DNA from: an uncultured Christensenella sp.
GTDB lineage: Bacteria; Bacillota; Clostridia; Christensenellales; Borkfalkiaceae
Length of the DNA: 14,441 nucleotides
Direction of reading: 5' to 3'
NCBI GenBank assembly: GCA_910577875.1
Contig: CAJTNY010000030.1
Coordinates: forward strand, 1-14,441
Numbering within the stretch: position 1 is the stretch's first letter; every line of letters starts with the position of its first letter. The notes below the pieces were generated by a model. The model was not told the DNA's origin and did not search any database. It saw only the letters and a program-made list of their open reading frames with translations. Shown here in pieces: positions 6,504 to 13,553 of the stretch. Position numbers and translations under genes: made by a program.

Positions 6504-7844
6504 GGAAAGTATTTCGGAACCGACGGTTTCCGCGGCGTAGCAGGCGTTACTATTACTGCCGAGCACGCTTATAAAGTCGGAGTGATATTAGGATATTTAT
6601 ACGGTAGAGAAAAAGGCAAGTGCAGAGCGGTAATAGGCAAGGATACGCGTCTTTCCTCTTATATGCTCGAAGACGCTCTTTGCGCCGGGCTTACGGCTTC
6701 GGGCGCTGACGCATATATACTTCACGTTACCACCACTCCTTCGGTGTCATATATAACGCGTTGTGACGGGTTCGATTGCGGGATAATGATATCCGCGAGC
6801 CATAATCCTTATTGCGACAACGGAATTAAAATTATGAACGGTCAGGGAGAAAAACTCGAAGACAGCGTTATTGACGTAATCGAGGAATACCTTGACGGTA
6901 AATTAAAGGATATTCCGCTAGCGAGCGGAGTCAATATAGGAAGGACGGTCGATTATATTTCGGGACGAAATCGGTATATAGGTCATCTCATAGCGCTTTC
7001 GACTTGTTCATATAAAGGTCTGCGCGTAGGACTTGACGCGGCAAACGGCAGTGCGTTTATGATTGCAAAGAGTGTTTTCGACGCACTCGGCGCTAAGACG
7101 TTCGTAATTGGCGATAATCCCAACGGCATTAACGTAAACGACGGAGTAGGTTCGACGCATATAGAGAAACTCGCCGAGCTTGTAAAAAATAATTCCCTCG
7201 ATATAGGTTTTGCTTTCGACGGCGATGCCGACAGATGTATATGCGTAGATGAGCGCGGAGAAATACTTACGGGCGACGAGGAACTTTTTATGCTCGCGGA
7301 TTATCTTAAATCCCGTGGAGAACTTGCAGGCGATAAAATCGTCTGCACGGTTATGAGCAACGGCGGACTTATAGAAAGCCTCGGCGCAAAAGGAATAAGT
7401 TGTTCGGTTTGTGAAGTCGGAGATAAAAATGTCTGCGAAGAAATGTCGAAATCGGGCAGTGTCCTGGGCGGCGAGCGGAGCGGTCACGTTGTTTTCTCTA
7501 AATACGAAACCACGGGCGACGGTCTGGTAACGGCAATTATGATAATGGAAGCTTTGGTTGAAAAAAAATGCCGCGCGTCCGAACTTATAAAAGGTTATAA
7601 AAGTTATCCGCAGGTTTTGGTCAGCGTTCCCGCCGAAAACAAACGCAAAATTATGTCTGCAATAGAAGACGAAATAAATACGGTAAAAAACAGTTTGGGA
7701 GTACGACTGTTGGTCCGCCCTTCGGGAACGGAAGAAGTTATACGTATTTTAGCCGAAGGCGAAAGTTATGAAAATTGCGTATGCGCGTGCGGACGGATAC
7801 GCGAAATTATAGACGGCGTAAGAGGTCGGTTATGTGCGGAATAG
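6501..7844 (+). CDS. glmM: Phosphoglucosamine mutase GlmM (apparent ACG start)
   Basis: Converts glucosamine-6-phosphate to glucosamine-1-phosphate, the second step to UDP-GlcNAc for peptidoglycan. Read from ACG 6501 the protein has 447 residues, the normal length for GlmM, and begins with the family signature GKYFGTDGFRG. The phosphoserine loop is ISASHNP with Ser100, the position known in B. subtilis GlmM. The Mg2+ loop is DGDADR with Asp240, Asp242 and Asp244. GGERSGH is the sugar-binding loop and RPSGTEE the phosphate loop near the C-terminus. The first standard start codon in frame, GTG 6582, would remove 27 residues including the conserved N-terminal motif and has no ribosome site. So the start is a near-cognate codon, or the base is a sequencing or assembly error for ATG. 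The gene overlaps glmS by 13 bases. Confidence 0.92.
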   Translation, partial: TGKYFGTDGFRGVAGVTITAEHAYKVGVILGYLYGREKGKCRAVIGKDTRLSSYMLEDALCAGLTASGADAYILHVTTTPSVSYITRCDGFDCGIMISASHNPYCDNGIKIMNGQGEKLEDSVIDVIEEYLDGKLKDIPLASGVNIGRTVDYISGRNRYIGHLIALSTCSYKGLRVGLDAANGSAFMIAKSVFDALGAKTFVIGDNPNGINVNDGVGSTHIEKLAELVKNNSLDIGFAFDGDADRCICVDERGEILTGDEELFMLADYLKSRGELAGDKIVCTVMSNGGLIESLGAKGISCSVCEVGDKNVCEEMSKSGSVLGGERSGHVVFSKYETTGDGLVTAIMIMEALVEKKCRASELIKGYKSYPQVLVSVPAENKRKIMSAIEDEINTVKNSLGVRLLVRPSGTEEVIRILAEGESYENCVCACGRIREIIDGVRGRLCAE

Positions 7845-9595
7845 TTGGTTACTGCGGTAAAAGAAACGCCGCGGAGATTATTTATAAAGGACTTAAACAG
7901 CTCGAATACCGCGGTTATGATTCTGCCGGCATTGCCGTCGTTTCTGACGGAAAAATTTCGGCGGTAAAAAAACAGGGCAGGGTAGCCAACATCGAAGCCG
8001 AAGCGAAAACTTTATGCGGACACGTCGGGATAGGACATACGCGCTGGGCAACGCACGGTAAACCTTCGGACGAAAACGCCCACCCCCATTCGGCGGGGAG
8101 ATTCACTCTTGCGCATAACGGCATTATAGAAAATTATGACGAACTTAAATCTGAATTTTTAAGCGAAGAAAAATTTTTGTCAGATACAGACAGCGAAGTT
8201 ATAGTAAAACTTTTGGATAAATTTTACAGCGGCGATATTCTTGCGGCGGTAAAAAAAGTAACTGATATGCTCATAGGTTCCTATGCACTTGTGATAATGT
8301 GCGCAGATTTCGATTGGCTCATCGTTACGAAAAGAGCAAACCCTGCTATTATAGGTTACGGCTCGGACGGAAACTTCGCGGCAAGCGACGCGCCGGCTCT
8401 TGCGGGATACTGTAAAGAAATTACAGTATTGCAGGACGGCGACATCGCTTTGCTGACCTCCGACGGCGCGAGTATATTCGATTGCAATCTGCAAGGCGTG
8501 ATTCGCGAAAGACTTGTAAATCTTGCCGAGCCTGCAAGTCTCGAACTTGGCGGCTGTCCTCATTATATGTTAAAGGAAATACGCGAAGTCCCCGCTTCGG
8601 TGGAAAGAACGTATTTAGCTTACGCTTTGGCGGAAAGCAGAATAAAGCAAATTTTAAAAGGTGTAAAGCGGGTCATATTAACCGGATGCGGGACAGCATA
8701 CAACAGCGGACTTATCGCAAAAAGATATATTGAAAGTTTTGCGTGCATACCTGCGGAAGCAGAGATTGCGGGCGAGTTCAGATATAAAAATCCGATAATA
8801 ACGGGCGATACCGTAGTTATAGCCGTCAGTCAGAGCGGGGAAACCGCTGATACGGTCGAAGCAGCGAAACTCGCGCGTTCGATGGGCGCAAAAGTTATCG
8901 CCGTTACAAACGCTCCGTATTCCGAATTGACTCGTCAAGCGGATGCGGTCGTTCCCGTGGAAGCGGGTTCGGAAATATGCGTAGCGGCTACTAAAAGTTA
9001 TACGGGACAGATAACAGCGCTGTATCTTTTAGCTAATACTCTTGCAGGGAATGATTTATCGGAAGCGGTCGGCCGTCTTTCCGTTATGCCGAAACTTTGC
9101 GGTGAAATGATTGAATGCGGGGGCATAGATGCAATTGCCGATATGTGCGCCCGTTCAAGCGGCGTTTACTTTTTGGGCAGAGATATAGATTATGCGGTGG
9201 CGCTCGAAGGCAGTCTTAAACTTAAAGAAGTTTCGTATGTGCCGAGCGAGGGGTATCCTGCGGGTGAATTGAAGCACGGTACTCTCGCGCTTATGGATAT
9301 TAAAGCGGTTGCGGTAGTGATTATAACTAACGAACAGCTTGCAGGCAAAAGCGAAAACGCGGTTGAACAGGTGCTTTCGCGCCACGGAAAAGTTGCCGTT
9401 ATAAGTAATGTCGACGGAATAGAAAAACGTTTACAAGATAGAGCAGAGGTTATAAAAATTCCCGAATGCGATAAATATCTTTCACCGCTTTTAACGGCGG
9501 TTGCGGTTCAGCTGCTGGCATATAAAACGGCGCTTCTCCTCGAACGCGACCCCGATAAACCGCGCAATCTCGCAAAAAGCGTTACCGTAGAATAA
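7832..9595 (+). CDS. glmS: Glutamine-fructose-6-phosphate aminotransferase GlmS
   Basis: Makes glucosamine-6-phosphate and glutamate from fructose-6-phosphate and glutamine; its product feeds GlmM. I choose ATG 7832 because the mature enzyme must begin with the catalytic cysteine: MCGIVGY gives Cys2 after Met removal. An upstream in-frame ATG would add 19 residues and bury it. AGAGG lies before the ATG, inside the end of glmM. The 587-residue protein has the N-terminal glutaminase domain (HTRWATHG 69-76, AHNGIIENY 94-102), a first sugar isomerase domain (GCGTAYNSG 285-293, SQSGETADT 333-341) and a second (EGSLKLKE 459-466, EGYPAGELKHG 473-483), ending PRNLAKSVTVE. It is slightly shorter than the usual ~600 residues, mainly in the linker between halves. 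No glmS ribozyme precedes it. Confidence 0.95.
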   Translation: MCGIVGYCGKRNAAEIIYKGLKQLEYRGYDSAGIAVVSDGKISAVKKQGRVANIEAEAKTLCGHVGIGHTRWATHGKPSDENAHPHSAGRFTLAHNGIIENYDELKSEFLSEEKFLSDTDSEVIVKLLDKFYSGDILAAVKKVTDMLIGSYALVIMCADFDWLIVTKRANPAIIGYGSDGNFAASDAPALAGYCKEITVLQDGDIALLTSDGASIFDCNLQGVIRERLVNLAEPASLELGGCPHYMLKEIREVPASVERTYLAYALAESRIKQILKGVKRVILTGCGTAYNSGLIAKRYIESFACIPAEAEIAGEFRYKNPIITGDTVVIAVSQSGETADTVEAAKLARSMGAKVIAVTNAPYSELTRQADAVVPVEAGSEICVAATKSYTGQITALYLLANTLAGNDLSEAVGRLSVMPKLCGEMIECGGIDAIADMCARSSGVYFLGRDIDYAVALEGSLKLKEVSYVPSEGYPAGELKHGTLALMDIKAVAVVIITNEQLAGKSENAVEQVLSRHGKVAVISNVDGIEKRLQDRAEVIKIPECDKYLSPLLTAVAVQLLAYKTALLLERDPDKPRNLAKSVTVE

Positions 9596-9605
9596 AATTT
9601 AATAC

Positions 9606-9634
9606 TTGACACATCCCCTTGGATTTAATATAAT
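9606..9634 (+). promoter_or_regulatory. Consensus promoter of galE
   Basis: TTGACA (9606-9611) and TATAAT (9629-9634) are both perfect, with a 17-base spacer. The start of transcription would be near 9641, only about 25 bases before the galE ATG. The spacer holds ATCCCCTT (9613-9620), the exact reverse complement of AAGGGGAT (9652-9659) that covers the galE ribosome site. The two could be halves of an operator or chance. No terminator separates glmS from this promoter, so read-through from glmS is also possible. Confidence 0.85.
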
Positions 9635-9665
9635 GCAATTGCTAATAATCAAAGGGGATTTATTA

Positions 9666-10682
9666 ATGGAAAATATTCTTGTAACGGGCGGAGCCGGATA
9701 TATAGGCTCGCATACCTGCGTTGAACTTTTACAGAAAGGATACGGGGTGACTGTCGTTGATAACTTTGACAATTCGTCGCCTGAAAGCTTAAAAAGGGTT
9801 AAAGAGATAACCGGTAAACAAGTTACCCTGTATGAGGGCGACGTCAGAGACGGCAAACTTCTGGATAAAATTTTCAACGAGCGCAAAATAGATTGGGTAA
9901 TTCATTTTGCAGGTCTGAAAGCCGTGGGGGAAAGTTGCGCTAAGCCTATCGAATACTACAATAACAATCTGTACGGAACTTTGGTTCTGACGGATACGAT
10001 GAGAAAACACGGCTGTAAAAAAATAGTTTTTTCTTCGTCCGCTACCGTTTACGGCGACCCCGAAGTGTTGCCTTTAACCGAAGAGTGCAAGACGGGCGGT
10101 ACGACGAATCCTTACGGTACGAGTAAATATTTTCAGGAAATAATGCTCGAAGATATTTATAAGTCTGACAATGAATGGACAGTTGTTTTACTAAGATATT
10201 TCAATCCCGTAGGAGCGCACGAAAGTGGACTTATCGGCGAGGATCCGAAAGGAATTCCTAATAATTTGACTCCGTATATTGCAAAGGTCGCAATAGGCGA
10301 GTTGAAGGAAATCGGGGTTTTCGGAAACGATTATTCTACCCCCGACGGTACCGGCGTGCGTGATTATATTCACGTTACCGACCTTGCAAAAGGTCACGTA
10401 TGCGCCATAGAAAAAATAGCAGGCAGCGGAGTATTTACCTATAACCTCGGCACGGGTGCGGGATACAGCGTGTTGGACGTTATCCGAGCTTTTGAAAAAG
10501 CTTGCGGGAAAAATCTTCCCTACATCATAAAGCCGAGAAGGGCGGGGGATATTGCCGCGTGCTATGCGGACGCATCGAAGGCGAAAAAAGAACTCGGTTG
10601 GACGGCCGAACTTGGTATAGAAGATATGTGTTCTTCGTCCTGGAACTGGCAGAAAAAGAATCCCGAAGGATATAGGAGATAA
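9666..10682 (+). CDS. galE: UDP-glucose 4-epimerase GalE
   Basis: Interconverts UDP-glucose and UDP-galactose (often UDP-GlcNAc/UDP-GalNAc too) using bound NAD+. From ATG 9666 the protein is 338 residues, the same as the E. coli enzyme. The Rossmann motif is TGGAGYIGSH with Gly8, Gly11 and Gly14. The catalytic set is Ser125 in FSSSATVYG, Tyr150 and Lys154 in NPYGTSK, one residue offset from E. coli Ser124/Tyr149/Lys153. LRYFNPVGAH and RDYIHVTDLA are further family signatures. AAGGGGA lies eight bases before this ATG; the in-frame TTG at 9606 is the -35 box of the promoter and cannot be the start. The next gene begins four bases after the stop, so they are co-transcribed. Likely role: nucleotide sugars for envelope or capsule glycans. 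Confidence 0.95.
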   Translation: MENILVTGGAGYIGSHTCVELLQKGYGVTVVDNFDNSSPESLKRVKEITGKQVTLYEGDVRDGKLLDKIFNERKIDWVIHFAGLKAVGESCAKPIEYYNNNLYGTLVLTDTMRKHGCKKIVFSSSATVYGDPEVLPLTEECKTGGTTNPYGTSKYFQEIMLEDIYKSDNEWTVVLLRYFNPVGAHESGLIGEDPKGIPNNLTPYIAKVAIGELKEIGVFGNDYSTPDGTGVRDYIHVTDLAKGHVCAIEKIAGSGVFTYNLGTGAGYSVLDVIRAFEKACGKNLPYIIKPRRAGDIAACYADASKAKKELGWTAELGIEDMCSSSWNWQKKNPEGYRR

Positions 10683-10686
10683 CGTT

Positions 10687-11853
10687 ATGTTAGGTAATTT
10701 TACTTACTGCAACCCAACGAAGCTTTACTTCGGCAAAGACGCTTTGGAAGGTTTGAGCGAAGAATTGCCCAAATACGGTAAAAACGTTCTGCTTGTTTAC
10801 GGCGGCGGCTCAATCAAGAAAAACGGTATTTACGAAAAAGTAATAGAAATTTTAAAAGCCAACAGTAAGAATATCTACGAAGACGCGGGAGTTATGCCAA
10901 ACCCCACGAGCGATAAGCTTGCGGAGGGTGTAACCCGAGCAAAAGAAGCAAATGCCGATTTGATTTTGGCTGTCGGGGGCGGTTCGGTGTGCGATTACGC
11001 AAAAGCCGTTTCGGTTTCGGTCAATTGCAACGACGACCCTTGGGAAAAATACTTTATACGTTTTGAAGAACCGTCTTGTGAAATAATTCCTGTCGGTTGC
11101 GTTCTGACTATGGTTGGTACGGGTAGTGAAATGAACGGCGGTTCGGTTATTACAAACCGCGTTCAAAAGCTCAAAATAGGACACGTTTTCGGGGAAGAGG
11201 TATTTCCGAAATTTTCTATACTCAATCCAGAATTTACATTTACGCTTCCGAAGTATCAGATGATTTCCGGAATATACGATATAATGTCGCATATCTTAGA
11301 GCAATATTTTTCTGGAACGGACGACAATACGAGCGATTATATTTCCGAAGGACTGCTTCGGTCTTTAATTCACAGCACGGAAAAAGCCTTGGAAAATCCA
11401 AGCGATTACGAGGCACGCTCGAATATTATGTGGACGGCAACGTGGGCTCTGAATACTCTCGTTGCAAAAGGAAAAACGACGGACTGGATGGTACATATGC
11501 TCGGGCAGAGCGTGGGTGCACATACGGATGCAACGCACGGAATGACGCTTTCAGCCGTATCTCTGCCATATTATAGATATATTCTGCCTTATGGTTTGAA
11601 GAAGTTCGCGCGGTATGCGGTAAATGTTTGGGGCGTAAAATATGAAGGCAAGACTGATAGGCAAATTGCAGAAGAGGGATTGAGCGTTATGGAAAACTGG
11701 ATGAAAAAGACTGGTTTAGTTATGAATATAACAGAACTCGGAGCGACGGAAACTATGCTCGACGGAATGGTGAAAAGTACGCTTATTATGGACGGCGGAT
11801 ATAAAGTTTTATCTGAAGCAGACGTCAGGAATATTTTAAAAGCGAGTTATTGA
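10687..11853 (+). CDS. Iron-containing alcohol dehydrogenase (BdhA/YqhD-like)
   Basis: A 388-residue group III metal-dependent alcohol dehydrogenase, reducing aldehydes to alcohols, probably with NADPH. The N-terminal dinucleotide domain has VYGGGSIKKNG (38-48) and AVGGGSVCDYAKA (95-107); the first motif is typical of NADPH-using butanol dehydrogenase/YqhD proteins. The metal ligands fit the YqhD set Asp194, His198, His267 and His281: here Asp198, His202, His270 and His284 (GIYDIMSH, MVHMLG, DATHG). An AGGAGA ribosome site lies in the last codons of galE, four bases before the shared junction, so the gene is in the galE operon. There is no obvious pathway link to GalE; it may be a fermentative or aldehyde-detoxifying enzyme. 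Substrate cannot be told from sequence. A strong hairpin terminator follows 14 bases after the stop. Confidence 0.9.
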   Translation: MLGNFTYCNPTKLYFGKDALEGLSEELPKYGKNVLLVYGGGSIKKNGIYEKVIEILKANSKNIYEDAGVMPNPTSDKLAEGVTRAKEANADLILAVGGGSVCDYAKAVSVSVNCNDDPWEKYFIRFEEPSCEIIPVGCVLTMVGTGSEMNGGSVITNRVQKLKIGHVFGEEVFPKFSILNPEFTFTLPKYQMISGIYDIMSHILEQYFSGTDDNTSDYISEGLLRSLIHSTEKALENPSDYEARSNIMWTATWALNTLVAKGKTTDWMVHMLGQSVGAHTDATHGMTLSAVSLPYYRYILPYGLKKFARYAVNVWGVKYEGKTDRQIAEEGLSVMENWMKKTGLVMNITELGATETMLDGMVKSTLIMDGGYKVLSEADVRNILKASY

Positions 11854-11866
11854 TTTTATAGACAGA

Positions 11867-11906
11867 AGTCCCGCGGACAGGTTCGTCCGCGGGACTATTT
11901 TATTTT
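11867..11906. terminator. Bidirectional terminator between the dehydrogenase gene and sdaA
   Basis: A perfect 12-bp GC-rich stem (11867-11878 with 11885-11896) with loop AGGTTC is followed on + by ATTTTATTTTA. On - the stem is followed by A/T-rich sequence (reverse of 11851-11866), weaker than on +. It sits four bases past the sdaA stop and can serve both convergent genes. Confidence 0.88.
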
Positions 11907-13117
11907 AGTTCGTAATATTTTGCAAGGCCACCGGAGGAAGTTTCCTTATAATTGTTAAGAAGGTCTTTGCCTGTATTATACATTGTTTTAACTACTATAT
12001 CAAAGCTTATTTTGCGTGTATCGGCAAGAAAATTCGCGAGTGAGAGTGCGTTAATAGCGCGCATAGCGGCAACAGCGTTTCTTTCTATGCATGGTATCTG
12101 TACAAGTCCCGCTATGGGGTCGCATGTAAGGCCGAGGTGATGTTCCATTGCGACTTCGGCGGCGTATTCAATCTGTCCTAAACCCATATCGAATAGTTCG
12201 GCAAGAGCTGCCGCCGCCATCGAACACGCAGAACCGATTTCCGCCTGGCAACCACATTCGGCGCCGCTTATAGACGCGTTTTTCTTAATAAGGTTGCCTA
12301 TGATTCCGCCTGCCGTAAGAGCTCGGACTATTTGTTCGTCGGAGAAACCGCGCGTGTCCTGCATATATTTCAACACGGAAGGAACCACGCCGCAGGCTCC
12401 GCATGTGGGAGCGGTGACTATTATTCCGCCGGATGCGTTCTGTTCGCTTGTTGCAAAAGCATAGGAGCATACGAGCCTGTTTTCTTTAGTTTGCACGGAT
12501 TCGTCGATGTGTTTCTGACTGTACAGTTTCTGCGCTCTGCGCTGTGTTCCGAGACAGCCGGGGAGAGTCCCCGAAGTTGTGAGCCCTTCGTGTATGGTTT
12601 GTTTCATTCTTTCCCATACTTCCGATAAGTATTCGAAAAGTTCTTTTCCTTCGTATTGTTGCGCATATTGCCAAAGTCTTAAATTATTGGCTTTGCAATA
12701 TTCTGAAATTTCTTTGAAACTGTTATGAGGATAAATACTGTCGTCTGCGTATTTTTCGTATAGTTCAGGTGGTTCGCCGTCGAAAACGATGGTTCCGCCG
12801 CCGACGCTGTAGACGCGTTTTTGTGCAATAACGGCGCCGTTTTTTAAGGCGGTTATATCCATTGTATTAGGGTGGACGGGACAATCGGTTTTTTCATCCC
12901 ACTCGACAGAGCATTTTAAAGGGAAGGCTGTTTTGGTTATAACCGTGTCTGTGCCGTGCCCTTTGCCTGTGTTGGAAAGCGAGCCGTAAAGTATGATCTT
13001 AAATTCGTCTGTTTCGGGGAACCGCTCCCGCATTATGGTTATGGCGCGCTCGGGACCCATCGTATGGGAACTTGACGGACCTCTGCCGATTTTGTATATT
13101 TCACGTAATGACTGCAT
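11900..13117 (-). CDS. sdaA: L-serine ammonia-lyase (iron-sulfur L-serine dehydratase, one-chain)
   Basis: Deaminates L-serine to pyruvate and ammonia with an oxygen-sensitive [4Fe-4S] cluster. The 405-residue chain has the small beta-type domain first (GRGPSSSHTMGP 11-22, GTDTVI 55-60) and the catalytic alpha domain from about residue 170 (TAPTCGACG 235-243). Cluster cysteines are Cys290, Cys332 and Cys343; the spacings of 42 and 11 residues equal those of the Legionella enzyme (343, 385, 396). It is about 50 residues shorter than the E. coli/Legionella form and ends GGLAKYYELK, without the C-terminal cysteine that plugs the active site in the Legionella structure. The two-gene sdaAA/sdaAB form is usual in many Firmicutes; here one chain does both. 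AGGT lies seven bases before the ATG; a promoter lies at 13145-13173. Confidence 0.92.
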   Translation of the reverse strand: MQSLREIYKIGRGPSSSHTMGPERAITIMRERFPETDEFKIILYGSLSNTGKGHGTDTVITKTAFPLKCSVEWDEKTDCPVHPNTMDITALKNGAVIAQKRVYSVGGGTIVFDGEPPELYEKYADDSIYPHNSFKEISEYCKANNLRLWQYAQQYEGKELFEYLSEVWERMKQTIHEGLTTSGTLPGCLGTQRRAQKLYSQKHIDESVQTKENRLVCSYAFATSEQNASGGIIVTAPTCGACGVVPSVLKYMQDTRGFSDEQIVRALTAGGIIGNLIKKNASISGAECGCQAEIGSACSMAAAALAELFDMGLGQIEYAAEVAMEHHLGLTCDPIAGLVQIPCIERNAVAAMRAINALSLANFLADTRKISFDIVVKTMYNTGKDLLNNYKETSSGGLAKYYELK

Positions 13118-13144
13118 AATTGCGACCTGTAAAGCTTTTTCTAA

Positions 13145-13173
13145 ATGATATAATATTTATTTATAAATGTCAA
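13145..13173 (-). promoter_or_regulatory. Promoter of sdaA
   Basis: On the minus strand TTGACA (13173-13168) is perfect and TATCAT (13150-13145) matches TATAAT at five of six, with a 17-base spacer that is almost pure A/T. Transcription would begin near 13138, about 20 bases before the sdaA start codon. Confidence 0.8.
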
Positions 13174-13268
13174 TGTCTCGGCTAAAAAAGGTTAAAGTTT
13201 TAAGCAAGTGTAAGGAGGCGCATAGTTTTAATTTTTTTTAAATTAAGCTGAAACACACGTAAAAATGC

Positions 13269-13296
13269 TTGCAAAAATTATTTTATTTGCTATAAT
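13269..13296 (+). promoter_or_regulatory. Promoter of the tRNA-Lys pair
   Basis: TTGCAA (13269-13274), a 16-base spacer, then TATAAT (13291-13296) preceded by TGC, making an extended -10. The start would be near 13303, about 30 bases before the first tRNA. Back to back with the sdaA promoter. The stretch 13174-13268 between them holds no gene that I can see, only an A/T-only inverted repeat (13228-13234 with 13240-13246). Confidence 0.75.
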
Positions 13297-13333
13297 TATA
13301 TAGTCGTAAGATAAATATGCTTTTATGTAAGTC

Positions 13334-13409
13334 GGTCCATTAGCTCAGTTGGCAGAGCACGTGACTTTTAATCACGGTGTCCCGGGTTCGAGTCTCGGAT
13401 GGATCACCA
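13334..13409 (+). tRNA. tRNA-Lys (anticodon UUU)
   Basis: A 76-base cloverleaf: acceptor GGTCCAT with ATGGATC (one G-T pair), D arm GCTC/GAGC, anticodon stem CGTGA/TCACG with loop CTTTTAA giving anticodon TTT, T arm CCGGG-TTCGAGT-CTCGG (one G-T pair), discriminator A and encoded CCA. It reads AAA and AAG lysine codons. Confidence 0.97.
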
Positions 13410-13410
13410 A

Positions 13411-13436
13411 GCCGCGCAAACTGATGTTTGCGCGGC
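13411..13436 (+). other. GC-rich hairpin between the two tRNA genes
   Basis: A perfect 11-bp stem (13411-13421 with 13426-13436) with loop TGAT begins two bases after the CCA of the first tRNA. There is no T-run after it, so it is unlikely to be a full terminator. It may help processing of the dimeric precursor or partly attenuate transcription of the second tRNA. Confidence 0.6.
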
Positions 13437-13477
13437 GAACCTGAAAAGGACGGGAATTTCCGTTTTAAATAAATATT

Positions 13478-13553
13478 GCACCTTTAGCTCAGTTGGTAGA
13501 GCAACTGACTCTTAATCAGTGGGCCCAGGGTTCGAGTCCCTGAAGGTGCACCA
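13478..13553 (+). tRNA. tRNA-Lys (anticodon CUU), attachment site of the mobile element
   Basis: A 76-base cloverleaf: acceptor GCACCTT with AAGGTGC, D arm GCTC/GAGC, anticodon stem ACTGA/TCAGT with loop CTCTTAA giving anticodon CTT, T arm CAGGG-TTCGAGT-CCCTG, discriminator A and encoded CCA. All stems are intact, so the gene should work despite the insertion at its 3' end. The antisense strand of its 3' half encodes the end of the recombinase gene, which places an attachment core in this gene. Confidence 0.95.
13516..13553. other. Probable attachment site (att) core in tRNA-Lys(CUU)
   Basis: The recombinase frame enters the tRNA gene at 13553 and stops at 13516-13518; its last 11 codons (VHLQGLEPWAH) are antisense tRNA. 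This is the geometry expected at the edge of an integrated element. The exact core cannot be set without the other end of the element, which should carry a short copy of part of this tRNA. The interval given is the recombinase-tRNA overlap, not a measured core. Confidence 0.5.

Noticed and set aside
7008..7487. A 159-codon minus-strand frame inside glmM
   Set aside because: It is a shadow of glmM on the opposite strand without ribosome site, promoter or recognisable domain.
7775..7831. A 19-residue N-terminal extension of GlmS
   Set aside because: The glutaminase needs Cys directly after the initiator Met; the extension is antisense-like, arginine-rich and is simply glmM sequence read in another frame.
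6582..7844. GTG 6582 as the start of glmM
   Set aside because: It would remove 27 residues that include the invariant GKYFGTDGFRG motif, and no Shine-Dalgarno site precedes it, whereas a perfect one precedes 6501.
8180..8563. A 127-codon minus-strand frame inside glmS
   Set aside because: Shadow of glmS; composition follows the complementary codons and nothing in it resembles a protein family.
9606..9665. A 20-residue N-terminal extension of GalE from TTG 9606
   Set aside because: The TTG is the -35 hexamer of a perfect promoter whose transcript would start downstream of it, and ATG 9666 has its own ribosome site and gives the standard 338 residues.
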